64,000 bases of DNA from Botrimarina mediterranea. GTDB lineage: Bacteria; Planctomycetota; Planctomycetia; Pirellulales; Lacipirellulaceae. The notes below the pieces were generated by a model that saw nothing but the letters and a program-made list of their open reading frames with translations, ran no database searches and was not told where the DNA came from. The translations under genes and the position numbers were made by a program. The stretch spans positions 1,707,363 to 1,771,362 of the forward strand of contig NZ_CP036349.1 of the NCBI RefSeq assembly GCF_007753265.1. The letters are read 5' to 3'. Shown here one piece after another: positions 1 to 8,819 of this stretch (positions within the stretch are counted from its first letter, which is position 1; each line of letters begins with the position of its first letter).

Positions 1-100
1 TAGCTACTAACCTTGGTTCCAAGGTTCTGGGTTTCCAAGGTTCCAAGGATCCAAGGATCCAAGCTTGGTTCCAAGGTTGTGGGTTATAAAGGTTCTATGG
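1..100. repeat. CCAAGG-rich repeat cluster, possible oriT
   Basis: The hexamer CCAAGG occurs at 19, 35, 43, 51 and 71, with its complement CCTTGG at 11. A 22-bp direct repeat beginning CTTGGTTCCAAGG lies at 12-33 and 64-85 with one mismatch. The cluster sits just upstream of two small DNA-binding proteins and a MobF relaxase gene, which is where an origin of transfer or relaxosome binding site is expected. The oriT role is inferred from position; no nic site was identified. Confidence 0.45.
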
Positions 101-216
101 TTATTGGGTGGCGAGCGTTGGGGATGTCGGCGGAGTTTGCAGGGTTGGTGGCGAGCAATATGCGGGTGAGTGTAGAAAGATTTGATTAGCGGTGGAGGGC
201 GTTATATCTTCGAAGC

Positions 217-486
217 ATGGTACGGAAGAAAACCGCAACAACAAGGAAGAAGGTATCGAGGGCGAAGTCCGTAGAGTCGGTGAGCCCGAGCGAGTTGTTG
301 CCAACGCCGCCACCGTCAGAAGACGCGGTGACACTCTCGGTCGATATCCCGCGGAAGATATCGTTTCGCTTGAAAGTCGCGTTGCTGCAGATGGAAGCCA
401 AGGGAGAGAAAGCAACCAAGCGACAGTTCGTTGAGCAAGCCCTCGCAAGTGCCCTAGACGAGTTCGATCTGGAGTGGGGGGCTTAA
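217..486 (+). CDS. small basic protein, probable ribbon-helix-helix accessory factor
   Basis: This 89-residue protein has a Lys/Arg-rich N-terminus (about residues 1-20), a Pro-rich linker, and a C-terminal segment from about residue 40 with a short strand (TLSVDIPRKI) followed by two predicted helices, the pattern of a ribbon-helix-helix DNA-binding fold. It stops 3 bases before the next gene and heads a four-gene run with that gene, the relaxase and the coupling protein. An accessory DNA-binding role in the relaxosome is likely from context, but no specific family was recognised. Confidence 0.6.
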   Translation: MVRKKTATTRKKVSRAKSVESVSPSELLPTPPPSEDAVTLSVDIPRKISFRLKVALLQMEAKGEKATKRQFVEQALASALDEFDLEWGA

Positions 487-489
487 CCG

Positions 490-747
490 ATGGCAAAGAA
501 GACGCAGAAGCCGCTCCTAGAGCAGTGTAAGAAGGTGACCATTCGATTTACCGATGGCCAGGCCGAGAAAATTGCTGTGGAGTGCTTGAAGTCAGGCATC
601 AAGCCTAGTGCGTTCTTAAGGCTTGCCAGTGTGGCGTTTGTCGACCACAAGATGCTCGATCTAAAGTCCACGCAGCAGACCGTGTTGGACGAGCTTATCA
701 GGCTGCGGAGAGATTTCTCCGATGCGTTGGTGAGAGGGGACGATTAG
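490..747 (+). CDS. MobC-like mobilisation accessory protein
   Basis: This 85-residue protein shows the MobC/ribbon-helix-helix pattern: a strand (KVTIRFTDGQ, about residues 14-23), then helices containing SGIKPSAFLRLAS, then a C-terminal helix with LDELIRLRRD. Proteins of this type bind oriT and help the relaxase load. It lies 3 bases upstream of the relaxase start, so translation is probably coupled. The family assignment comes from pattern and position, and sequence identity to named MobC proteins was not tested. Confidence 0.65.
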   Translation: MAKKTQKPLLEQCKKVTIRFTDGQAEKIAVECLKSGIKPSAFLRLASVAFVDHKMLDLKSTQQTVLDELIRLRRDFSDALVRGDD

Positions 748-750
748 TCG

Positions 751-3231
751 ATGCTTTCGATAAGTAAGATTGGAGGCGGTGACGCCACGGCCTACTACGC
801 CAACTTGAACGAGCACGAGGGCATTGTTGGTAGCTACTACGACGAAGAGGGGAAGCGCCAAGGCGTCTGGTTTGGAACTGGGGCGGCAGAACTAGGGCTC
901 GGTGGTGCTGTGGACGGAGAGACCTTCAAGAGCCTTCTGGAAGGGAAGTCACCGGACGGCAGGACGGTTCTGGTGCAGCAGCGAAATGGAGAGCAGCTAA
1001 AGCGTCGAGCCGGATTTGATCTGACGTTTTCGGTCCCCAAGAGCTTCTCCGTTCTCTACTCGCAAGTTTCCGATGAACGTCGTGCCGAACTCGACCACAT
1101 CGCCGAACGGGCTCTCTACCGAACACTCGACTTGGTCCAAGCCGAATGCGGCAGAACCCGCCGCGGCAAGAATGGCGTCATCGCCCAAGATGCGAAACTT
1201 ATCGGGGCTATGTTCAAGCATGATACGGCTCGCGGTATCCCTGGCGAACTGCCTGACTGCAACGTTCACTACCACTGCGTGCTCGCAAACTTAGTCGTTA
1301 GAGAAGACGGAACGCACGGAGCGCTCGACGCACGAACGCTCTTTGAGCGGAGGAAGAAGATAGCTCTTGGCGCGATGTTTCGAGCGGAACTCACAGCACT
1401 TTTAAGGAGCGACCTTGGCATCGAGACGCATCGGCCAAGAAAGCCGGGACGAGACGAGAAGGTCTCGTGGTTTGAGGTCACGGGTGTTCCAGAAACGCTG
1501 ATGACGGCGATGAGCAAGCGTCGGGCTGCAATCGAGAGGTGGCTCAATGAACACGGTCTCTCTGGAGCTAAGGCAAGCGAGCGGGCAAACCTCGGAACGC
1601 GAGCGAAGAAGAGCACCTTCCCGTGGAAGACGCTGAGCGACGCTTGGCTAAGGCTCGGCCGAGAATTCGGCTGGTCTCGGAGCGAGGCCGATGAACTCAT
1701 CGGGACGCCGTTCGATGTCGGAGGCACGACCAAGACGACCGGGCAGTTAGCCAAGCAATCGCTTGCCATGCTGATGAGTAGCCGAGCACGTTTTACGCGG
1801 AACGAGCTGATGGAGCGAGCTGCGATTGAGGCACAGACAACAGGGCTTGGAATCGACGATGTGCTAGTAGCCGTTGACCAAACGCTTGCCAGCACCAAGG
1901 AAGTGGTGAGGCTGCAGGACAAGGAGGGCCAACCGACCTTTACGACAAGAGAGATGCTGCGGTTAGAGAAAGGGGCTCTGGCTCGTGCAACGAGTCTCAG
2001 CAAGAAGAGTAATCACGCAGTAGAGCTTGGTGATGTTGCGAGAGTCATCCTTCGCTACGAGACCATCCGGATAGACCAGGCGGAAGCCGTAAGGGCCATC
2101 TGCGTCGGTGGTGACTGCGTCTCCGTCACCGGTGTTGCCGGGAGTGGTAAGACCTTCGTGCTAGGTGTCGCCCGCGAAGTGCTCGAAGGCGGAGGCTTCG
2201 AACTCATAGGTACGGCCCTCGCAGCAGACGCTGCCAAAGAGCTTGAGAAGGGATCCGGAATTCAGTCAACGCACCTGCACAAACTGCTCTACGACCTGAA
2301 CGAAAAGAACCGAGAGCTGTCCGCGAGCACGGTCGTCGTTCTCGACGAAGCGGGTATGGTTGGCACCAGGCAGATGGCAGACCTTTTGGAACGCATCCAT
2401 CAAGCCGGAGCCAAGGTTGTGATGGTGGGAGACCCCTTGCAGATCCAGCCTGTCGACTCGGGAGCCCCGTTTAGAAAGGTAAGTGAAGAGATAGGAACAG
2501 CTGAGCTTGTTGAGATTATCAGGCAGCGAGAAGGGTACGCGAGGCAAGTCGTAAGAGACCTTCGTGCGGGTAGAGCACAGGAGGCGTTGGCAGAGCTTGC
2601 TAAGCGTGGCCAGGTCACCATTGCAGAAGAGTCGGAGCTTGCACGAGACCAACTCGTCAAAGACTGGGAAGACATTGTGTTCAAGAAGAAGGTGCCAGCT
2701 AGCGATATTGCCGTTCTTTGCGGCATGAACGAGGACGTGCGAGACCTTAACCGAAGACTTCAAGCGGTGATGAGAGAACGAGGGGAGCTTGGAGATTACC
2801 GGCTTGAGCTTGACGGCTTGGAGTTCTGTCTCGGTGACCGAGTTGCGATTACCAGGAACGACCGGATGCTGGGTGTGCGTAATGGAGAGCGTGGTGAAGT
2901 CGTCGGAGTAAGGGGTAAGACGCTTTGGGTCAAGTTTGAGAAGTCGGGGTTTGAGATCGAGATCGACACCGACGATTTCGCACACGTTACGCTCGACTAC
3001 GCCAAGAGCATCCATCGCAGCCAAGGAGAAACGGTCGAGCACACGCTCTTTCTTGCGGGCGATGTGATGACCGACCTACATACGAGTTACGTGGCAGGAA
3101 GCCGAGCACGAGACAAGACCTTTATCTACTCACACGTGTCGGCCGTGGAATCGGTTGAAGGGCTTGCTGCGATGATGAGCCAGTCACGGCAAAACGAGAT
3201 GGCAACAGAGTACGAATTAGGGAGGGTGTGA
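751..3231 (+). CDS. MobF-family relaxase with C-terminal helicase (TrwC/TraA type)
   Basis: The protein (826 residues) should nick DNA at oriT, bind covalently to the 5' end and unwind the strand for transfer. The N-terminal relaxase domain has the tandem tyrosines Y15-Y16 and a metal-binding histidine set (H157, and the HYH at 173-175). The second half is a superfamily I helicase with Walker A GVAGSGKT (about 461-468) and Walker B LDEAG (about 531-535), followed by UvrD-like motifs ending in KSIHRSQGETV. This is the MobF domain order, although 826 residues is shorter than F-plasmid TraI. It overlaps the start of the coupling protein, as expected of one transfer operon. It appears intact. Confidence 0.92.
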   Translation: MLSISKIGGGDATAYYANLNEHEGIVGSYYDEEGKRQGVWFGTGAAELGLGGAVDGETFKSLLEGKSPDGRTVLVQQRNGEQLKRRAGFDLTFSVPKSFSVLYSQVSDERRAELDHIAERALYRTLDLVQAECGRTRRGKNGVIAQDAKLIGAMFKHDTARGIPGELPDCNVHYHCVLANLVVREDGTHGALDARTLFERRKKIALGAMFRAELTALLRSDLGIETHRPRKPGRDEKVSWFEVTGVPETLMTAMSKRRAAIERWLNEHGLSGAKASERANLGTRAKKSTFPWKTLSDAWLRLGREFGWSRSEADELIGTPFDVGGTTKTTGQLAKQSLAMLMSSRARFTRNELMERAAIEAQTTGLGIDDVLVAVDQTLASTKEVVRLQDKEGQPTFTTREMLRLEKGALARATSLSKKSNHAVELGDVARVILRYETIRIDQAEAVRAICVGGDCVSVTGVAGSGKTFVLGVAREVLEGGGFELIGTALAADAAKELEKGSGIQSTHLHKLLYDLNEKNRELSASTVVVLDEAGMVGTRQMADLLERIHQAGAKVVMVGDPLQIQPVDSGAPFRKVSEEIGTAELVEIIRQREGYARQVVRDLRAGRAQEALAELAKRGQVTIAEESELARDQLVKDWEDIVFKKKVPASDIAVLCGMNEDVRDLNRRLQAVMRERGELGDYRLELDGLEFCLGDRVAITRNDRMLGVRNGERGEVVGVRGKTLWVKFEKSGFEIEIDTDDFAHVTLDYAKSIHRSQGETVEHTLFLAGDVMTDLHTSYVAGSRARDKTFIYSHVSAVESVEGLAAMMSQSRQNEMATEYELGRV

Positions 3232-4856
3232 TGGAGTTGCTAGTCGGGCTAGGCATCTTGGGCGTGGGAGCGGGAGTACTTGTAGTTAGGCCGCTTGCTA
3301 GAAGTCACCGCATCAAGAGCTACACCCGCGGCCGCGAACTCCGTAGCAAGCGGGCGACTAAGAAGGTCTCTGGAGACGCCGCGACAGGACTTCGCTTTGG
3401 CAACGCCTTCCTTCCAGCGAGCGCAGCGACCCAGCACACGCTAGTAGTCGGCACGACAGGTTCTGGTAAGAGCCAGGTGCAGCGACTGTTCATGAGAGAG
3501 CCACTCCTGCGGATCCAAGTAGGCAGTGACCACCGAGCCCTCATCTACGACGCCAAGGGCGAGACGTGCGCGTATCTCCGAAGGATCGGAGTAACGGCAC
3601 AGGTCTACTCGCTTAACCCGTTTGAGAAGCGGAGCAACGAGATTTGTAAGGCAGTCGCCTGGGATATCGCGAGAGACATCACTTCACCTGCGAGGTCGCT
3701 CAACCTTGCAGCCGCTTTCATCAAGCAAGAGCACGGCGGGGCAAACGGCTACTTCACCGACGCGGCACGGCTCGTTCTTGACGGCATCATCACGAGCTTT
3801 ATCAAGCACTCCGGGCGCGCCTGGACGCTGTCGGACTTGGTGAACGCTACAAGCACGCGGACTCGGATGGAGCAAGTGCTCGGCCGAGACGAGCACGGCA
3901 AGGCGGTCATCGAGAGTCTTCTAGGTGACGACCGAACCGGTTACGCCGTGGCAAGCACGGTGGCTAGCAAGATGCGCTACTTCTCACCAGTAGCCGCCAT
4001 GTGGCAAAGGTGCGAACACAAGATAAGCTTGGCCGAATGGTGTTCTAGCAACTCGATATTGTTATTCGGAGACAACGAGACGGCCACCGCAACACTCGAT
4101 GCGTTGAACGCCGTGATGTTCGCGGTGGTGGCCGAAGAGATCGACAAGCAAGGACAGTCGGACACGAGACGCACGTGGCTATGGCTAGACGAAGTGCGGC
4201 TTGCTGGCGGCATACTCAATAGCGGGATGCTGCCGCGACTTGCCGTGAAGGGAAGGTCGAGAGGATGTTGTCTCGTGTTGGCGTTTCAAGACATTGAGGG
4301 ATTCCGACTTGCCGCTGGAAAAGAGAACGCCGACGAAATAGTTGCCCAGTGCTCGAACATCGCCCTTCTTAGGATGAGTGGAGAAGGGGGACAGTTCGCG
4401 TCAAAGCTCGTTGGGCAGTATGAGACCATTGAGGTTCATCACTCGGACTCAACAAGGCTTCTGGGAGCCGAGACCCGGAGCGAGCAACGAGTTACTAAGG
4501 ACACAATGCTTCCGTCAGAGTTCTATGGCTTCCCACAGACCAACCCGGAAAACGGTCTGCAGGGTCTCTTCATCTCAACCGAACGGGGCGCCGAGCTTGT
4601 GCGGATCGCACCCGAGTGCATTCAGCAAGTCGTTGTGACGACCGAGCAAGAACAACGCGACGCGGTCGTGGTGAGACCGAACGCCGACCAGTGGCTGCGA
4701 GGGTGGAACCCCAAGGACTACAAGCGACTCGGTATCGAGCGAGCGGTCCAAGAAGGCGTGCAAGAGCCTGTGCCGACGTCCAAGAAGCTTAAGCTGAGGC
4801 TCCGGACGCCGGATGGGCTTGAAGAGGTGACACTGCCCAAGGCGGTAGGATTGTGA
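3231..4856 (+). CDS. type IV coupling protein (TraD/TrwB/VirD4-like ATPase)
   Basis: This is a hexameric ATPase that links the relaxosome to a type IV secretion channel. A hydrophobic segment near residues 1-25 is the likely membrane anchor. Walker A is GTTGSGKS (about 74-81), and the Walker B region is TWLWLDEVRL (about 315-324), followed by KGRSRG and LAFQDIEG, typical of TraD_N/TraM-recognition ATPases. The ATG at 3231 shares one base with the relaxase stop; a GTG at 3228 is an alternative. A decayed copy of the region around the Walker B motif lies at 10079-10234. No other secretion-channel genes were seen in the window, so the module may be mobilisable rather than self-transferring. Confidence 0.9.
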   Translation: MELLVGLGILGVGAGVLVVRPLARSHRIKSYTRGRELRSKRATKKVSGDAATGLRFGNAFLPASAATQHTLVVGTTGSGKSQVQRLFMREPLLRIQVGSDHRALIYDAKGETCAYLRRIGVTAQVYSLNPFEKRSNEICKAVAWDIARDITSPARSLNLAAAFIKQEHGGANGYFTDAARLVLDGIITSFIKHSGRAWTLSDLVNATSTRTRMEQVLGRDEHGKAVIESLLGDDRTGYAVASTVASKMRYFSPVAAMWQRCEHKISLAEWCSSNSILLFGDNETATATLDALNAVMFAVVAEEIDKQGQSDTRRTWLWLDEVRLAGGILNSGMLPRLAVKGRSRGCCLVLAFQDIEGFRLAAGKENADEIVAQCSNIALLRMSGEGGQFASKLVGQYETIEVHHSDSTRLLGAETRSEQRVTKDTMLPSEFYGFPQTNPENGLQGLFISTERGAELVRIAPECIQQVVVTTEQEQRDAVVVRPNADQWLRGWNPKDYKRLGIERAVQEGVQEPVPTSKKLKLRLRTPDGLEEVTLPKAVGL

Positions 4857-4869
4857 GAAGGAGAATGGG

Positions 4870-5124
4870 ATGAGGCAGAACGTAATGTATGTTGCAACGA
4901 GCCGCTTGGTGCTACGTGGTGACAAGGAAAGAGAAGTCTCGGCTGAAGATGTCGGGAATCTCCTGTCCCTTTACATAGACATTGAAGAGAAGGGGGTCAC
5001 AGAACCACTCGTGGTCGAGCCCATCAGCGGGCTAGCGGAGCTACGCGTCATCGATGGTGACAAGCGGGTGCGGGTGGCTCGACGGTTGGGCATCGAAAGT
5101 CTGCCCTACGTTCTGGCCAACTGA
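4870..5124 (+). CDS. short ParB/Srx-like N-terminal domain protein
   Basis: This 84-residue protein starts after the Shine-Dalgarno sequence GAAGGAG, 13 bases downstream of the coupling protein stop. The segment EKGVTEPLVVEPISG...LRVIDGDKRVRVARRLGIESLPYV matches the ParB-type nuclease/sulfiredoxin fold, with the GDKRVRVARRLG stretch corresponding to the usual GERRLRAA motif. It lacks the helix-turn-helix and C-terminal domains of full ParB proteins. It is probably the last gene of the mobilisation operon. Its role is unknown; CTP or nucleotide binding could be proposed from the fold. Confidence 0.65.
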   Translation: MRQNVMYVATSRLVLRGDKEREVSAEDVGNLLSLYIDIEEKGVTEPLVVEPISGLAELRVIDGDKRVRVARRLGIESLPYVLAN

Positions 5125-5352
5125 GGATTTCGCTCCGCCAGTCTCCCTGATCCCTAGGTTGTGCCGCTCCGATCCAGAAGAGGGGGGACTACGTCCCAAC
5201 CCGATCTACGCGGCGTTTCTCGCGGTCATTCGACAAGGCCGGTTTTCCCCATTGTTGGTTGTTTTGTGCAGGACTAAGCTGGGCTACTGCCAGCGGCTTA
5301 GTGTGGAGACCGGAACCAGCCCGCCCTAGTGAAGGTAGCCAACGGAGGGCCT

Positions 5353-6429
5353 ATGGTGGTCGGCATTTTTCTTTTTGCCTTTCAACGAAAGCCGGCAGAC
5401 ATGACTGCTTCAATTCACTGCGGATGGTGCACACACTTCTGTAGCTTGGCGGCGGCTGCCGTCCTCTGTCTGGGCGTTCCGCACGAGTCCGCGGGTGAGC
5501 CAGCGGCAGCTCAGCGTCTCCCTGCTTACGACCCCCTTCCGTTCGGACTTCCTGCCACGACGTCCGTCTCAGCGGAGAACCTCAAAGGCTTCTATATCCC
5601 GTGCTTTGAGAACCGGGTTGTCGGGCACATATCGTTCCGACTGGATTCCTTCAAAGAGAATCTGATGAGGATTGCGGTCTTTGACCGCTCCGACGTTGAA
5701 GGTTTCGATCTTTTGGTGACGCATGGCAATAAGAACTTCCCATCGCCGATCAAGATACCCTACGGTTGGCGGTGCAGCGTCCACAAAGTAGGGGAGTCGT
5801 TTTTCGCCGATGCTTATACCTGGGAGGGTGACAAGCAGAGCCATTACTTGTTCCGGCTGCTTTCCTCCAACAAGGTGCCATTCAAGAATCTTCTTCTTGT
5901 GCCGCTGTCCAAACAGTCGCGAAGCGACTACGGGAGTATCGCTGGTGCGGACGACCTCCTGAAATACGCTGCCGCCAATCAAGGACAATCATCACTCGCC
6001 ACCGAGGGGCAAATCTGGTTCGCCGAGAGCAACGCCGCTGCCCTCTCGTTCTTCGGCAACACGGTTACCGATGGCAAGGCGGCCTACGATCAGCTTGAAC
6101 GCCGTTTTCCCGATCCGCATCGTTTGGCCCGACTTCGTCGACTGCATCCCGGCCAAGTCAATCCGGTGACACGCGACATCGTCGGGTATCGCAACCCCAA
6201 TCGAGGTGAGCGTAGTGACATCGATCCCGTCGTCGTTTACTTTGGAGCGATCGTCGCCGCGGCAATTGCCGCCCCGGCCATCGAGGCTTTGCTCAGCGAT
6301 GGACAGCAGCAGCCAGCAGCCGTCACTCCTCCGAGCTATGAACCTAAAACTTGCCCCCACTGCTTCATGGGTCGTCGCTTCTACGACCAAGCGCTCTGTC
6401 CCTACTGCGGCGGCACGGGAAGGCAGTAG
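5353..6429 (+). CDS. hypothetical secreted protein with C-terminal zinc-ribbon motif
   Basis: The family is not recognised. The N-terminus has a hydrophobic stretch (SLAAAAVLCLGVP) followed by a likely signal-peptidase site near AGEPAAA. The ATG at 5353 is chosen because GGAGGG lies just upstream; an ATG at 5401 would give a more usual signal-peptide length. A second hydrophobic stretch (VVYFGAIVAAAIAAPAIEALL) lies near the C-terminus, followed by CPHCFMGRRF and CPYCGGTGRQ, two CxxC pairs of the DnaJ zinc-finger kind. The protein may therefore be anchored with its zinc motif exposed on one side. It is isolated from its neighbours by about 230 bases upstream. Confidence 0.6.
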   Translation: MVVGIFLFAFQRKPADMTASIHCGWCTHFCSLAAAAVLCLGVPHESAGEPAAAQRLPAYDPLPFGLPATTSVSAENLKGFYIPCFENRVVGHISFRLDSFKENLMRIAVFDRSDVEGFDLLVTHGNKNFPSPIKIPYGWRCSVHKVGESFFADAYTWEGDKQSHYLFRLLSSNKVPFKNLLLVPLSKQSRSDYGSIAGADDLLKYAAANQGQSSLATEGQIWFAESNAAALSFFGNTVTDGKAAYDQLERRFPDPHRLARLRRLHPGQVNPVTRDIVGYRNPNRGERSDIDPVVVYFGAIVAAAIAAPAIEALLSDGQQQPAAVTPPSYEPKTCPHCFMGRRFYDQALCPYCGGTGRQ

Positions 6430-6541
6430 TTGCTATGCGGTGGGCTGATTGCCATGCAGACGAGCTCGTCCGATAGCCTGAGCCTTGTGCGGATTTCTTT
6501 CCAGAGACGGTACTTCTCGGGCATCTTGGGCTCACAACTCA

Positions 6542-7330
6542 TCACCGGTCGCCCCTCTCGATAGAAACCAACCGAGTTCTCACACCGGTTTGCCGGAAGG
6601 CCTCGGCGGTTTCAAACGCCCCCTCGGGAAGTGCGTGGGTTTCAGCTCCAACTTCATCGAGCCAGGCACGAAACGCTTCGGACTTCTAATCACTTCTACT
6701 GAACGCACCTTCGCCCATTACCGAAACGAGTTTGCCGCCAGGCTTGAGTAGCGTATAGGCGTGCCGCATGTGGTCGATGTCGGAGTTCTCGCCACGCTCA
6801 AAGGGCGGGTTCATCACGATCCGGTCGTACTCCCCTTGGTGCTCCAAGAAGTCACCGAAGTAGACGGCGTAGCCCTTGGCGTCTAGCACCGGCTTTAGCG
6901 TCCGGTTCATCTCGATGGCGGTGACATCGAGTTCGGGGAGCTGCTCGTAGAGAGAGTCAACAATCGAGCCCATGCCGCACGACGGCTCGAGCACCTGGTG
7001 GTCTGCTTGGATGTCTGCAAGGTCCAGCATCTGGTCGATGACTGAAAGCGGAGTAGGAAAGAAGCCAGGAAGCTTCTTGCCGATGAGATCTCGCTCGGCT
7101 GCCTTTACCGGAGAGTCCTACTGTTGCCTTGCTCGGTACGGCAAGAACTCTCTGAGGGCTGCTAGAAGCTCTGGTAGCGTGTGGATGTTCGCTCGCTGAA
7201 GGCGTTGGTAGCGCAAGGATATCTTTGGTCTCTGTGACTACCGCCTGGTCGGCTACGAAGAGCGTTTGAAGGTTTCGGGAGTTTCTGTGATGGCGGCGTC
7301 GAAGTCGAACTGTTTCTGTACCGCGTTCAT
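6542..7330 (-). pseudogene. decayed class I SAM-dependent methyltransferase
   Basis: Reading the minus strand from the ATG at 7330, one frame gives MNAVQKQFDFDAAITETPE and then stop codons, followed in the same frame by LPELLAALREFLPYRARQQ, another stop (TAG), KKLPGFFPTPLSVIDQML, and a recognisable methyltransferase core with EPSCGMGSIVD (motif I) and DRIVMNPPF (catalytic motif). A further in-frame TAG follows GAFSRSD, after which the frame continues as KSEAFRAWLDEVGAE to a normal end at 6542. The gene is thus full-length but broken by several nonsense changes and no obvious frameshift. The intact middle piece (6686-7030) is probably not a functional protein. Genes of this type are common on plasmids and phages. 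Confidence 0.8.
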
Positions 7331-7424
7331 GCCCCGTGTTATGGAGCGGTGCGAGGTCGATGTTGCTTAGGAGGGTGGCAAGCTTAATAAGTAAACTCTC
7401 ACTCACAGACCACCTCACTTTCTT

Positions 7425-7491
7425 CCCGTCCTTCGTCGATCGCCATCGGCCTCACCTTCAGCGGGGCCGGTGGTGAGCGATGAAGGACGGG
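7425..7491. repeat. imperfect 27-bp inverted repeat
   Basis: The arm at 7425-7451, starting CCCGTCCTTCGTCG, is complementary to 7465-7491, ending CGATGAAGGACGGG, with about five mismatches and a 13-base spacer. It lies in the 390-base gap between the broken methyltransferase and the gene at 7720. It could be a terminator for either side or a remnant of a mobile element end. No gene is seen in the remainder of the gap. Confidence 0.5.
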
Positions 7492-7719
7492 CAGTGGGCG
7501 ATCCCCTTTCTCCGGCAGGCTGCCCCTATCCTTTGTTGATTGCTTGAGGCCTCATTTGGGGTAGTAAGAAACGCCTAGAAAAGCACACAGAAGCTCTCGA
7601 ATCTGTCTTGCCGAGAAGCTAGACTGCCTGCCCATCCGAGCCTTACCGAGCAGCCATGTTCGCTCTGAAGGCTACTCACGTGCCAAGTACACCAAAGACG
7701 ACTTCTAGGAGAAGCAGCG

Positions 7720-8067
7720 ATGGCTAAAAAGAAGGTCACGGAGAAGTCAGCCGCTAAGGCGGTGAACAAGAGCGAACTGGTTCGCGAGCACGCTGCGGCG
7801 AACCCTAAGGAGAAGCCTAAGGCGATCGCTGAGGGGATCAAGAAAAAGCACGGCGTTGAGATCTCGCCACAACAGATATCAACGGTGCTGTTTCAGGCAC
7901 GTGCTAAGGCCGGAAAGAAGAAGGCCAAGAAGCGTGCTCCAGCGGCGTCTGGTTCCGAGACGAAGGTCAGCCTTTCATTGCTGCTCGACGCTAAGCAGTT
8001 CGCTGAAAAGGTCGGCGGTGTTGATCAGGCGACGATGCTTCTAGCAGCGCTAAAAAAGCTCGATTGA
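7720..8067 (+). CDS. Lys/Ala-rich hypothetical protein
   Basis: This 115-residue, strongly basic protein follows a GGAGAAG ribosome-binding site. The N-terminal half (KSELVREHAAANPKEKPKAI, then a helix-rich region with EISPQQISTVLFQARAKAG) resembles a small helix-turn-helix or histone-like DNA-binding domain. The middle is a Lys/Ala tract (about 65-75), and the C-terminus (LSLLLDAKQFAEKVGG...TMLLAALKKLD) is a predicted helix pair. Similar small proteins are frequent in planctomycetes, but no function is known to me. Confidence 0.65.
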   Translation: MAKKKVTEKSAAKAVNKSELVREHAAANPKEKPKAIAEGIKKKHGVEISPQQISTVLFQARAKAGKKKAKKRAPAASGSETKVSLSLLLDAKQFAEKVGGVDQATMLLAALKKLD

Positions 8068-8185
8068 CCGCTTGGGAGTCCGCGTTGCACTAGAAGAGTA
8101 CCGCCTGCTTCTCGCGGCAAGTTTGCTGACGCATCCGACGCCGAATGCCTTTGCTTGCTCTTCCATCGGCCATCGAACGATTGGT

Positions 8186-8228
8186 TCCGAGACTGTCAGA
8201 TTATCACGTCCACCGAGCTACTCAACTT
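8186..8228. repeat. 43-bp direct repeat, copy 1
   Basis: The segment containing TTATCACGTCCACCGAGCTA recurs at 9866-9908 with two mismatches and in the same orientation. The two copies bracket a 1.7-kb block holding the XRE pseudogene and the ArdC gene. Upstream, 8068-8392 holds no gene that I can support. The repeat may be the scar of a duplication or an old attachment site. Confidence 0.7.
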
Positions 8229-8392
8229 TCCTGGAACAGAGAGTTGCTACGGCACGGCGACAAGAGTGAGTAGAATCGCCCATTGTTACAGACTGCCTAG
8301 GCTGAGACGCTCCAGATGGATAGCACTGTTGCCGAGCGTTTGCCTCGTCGGGTCAGCCGTTCAATGGCTGAGGCGACTGGAGGAGAAGAGAG

Positions 8393-8709
8393 ATGCCAAG
8401 TATAGAAAAGCCGACTGAGAGCTACGGGAAAGTGTTTGAGGATATGGGTTTCCGCTCGAAGAGGCGGCTATCCTGCAACTGAAAACCGACTTCAAAATCG
8501 CCGCAAAGCGGAAGCTGACGCCGAAGAAGCTCGGCCAGGTGCTCGACATCCAGCAGCCGCAGGTGAGCGACCTACTGACAGGCAAGGTCTCGAAGATGAC
8601 CGTCGATAAGCTGACGAAGTACCTCTACCGCTTGGGCGTGAACGTCGAACTCGATGCGAAGCCGATGGCGAAGAGTCGCAAGAAGTTGCACGGGACCGAG
8701 GTGGCTTAG
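8393..8709 (+). pseudogene. XRE-family (HigA-like) antitoxin gene with a frameshift
   Basis: A good ribosome-binding site (GGAGGAG) precedes the ATG at 8393. The first frame reads MPSIEKPTESYGKVFEDMGF and then runs into a stop at about 8482. Shifting frame near 8450 gives PLEEAAILQLKTDFKIAAK, LTPKKLGQVLDIQQPQVSDL, LTGKVSKMTVDKLTKYLYRL and so on to a TAG at 8709. Joined, this is a complete XRE helix-turn-helix antitoxin of the type with an EDxGxP N-terminus, so a single missing base probably broke it. No toxin gene is recognisable upstream. Sequencing error is an alternative explanation. Confidence 0.75.
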
Positions 8710-8769
8710 GCTCTCGACCTGGCGTGGCGACAGCGTACGCCACTGCTGCAACACAAAAGAGGCAAGGGC

Positions 8770-8819
8770 GGCGTGCAGCGGGCCAATGCCTTCGTAAGAA
8801 CCTCCGTGGGTTGAATCAA
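8770..8819. repeat. 50-bp segment duplicated at 17082-17132
   Basis: The sequence beginning GGCGTGCAGCGGG and containing GCCTTCGTAAGAACCTCC is repeated at 17082-17132 at roughly 80% identity. It abuts the 3' end of the intact ArdC gene here, and lies near an ArdC 3' fragment in the second location, so the two regions are descended from one longer duplicated segment. Confidence 0.7.

Noticed and set aside
1269-2003. 244-codon frame antisense to the relaxase
   Set aside because: The relaxase reading frame is continuous with clear motifs; this frame has low-complexity Ser/Arg content and no domain.
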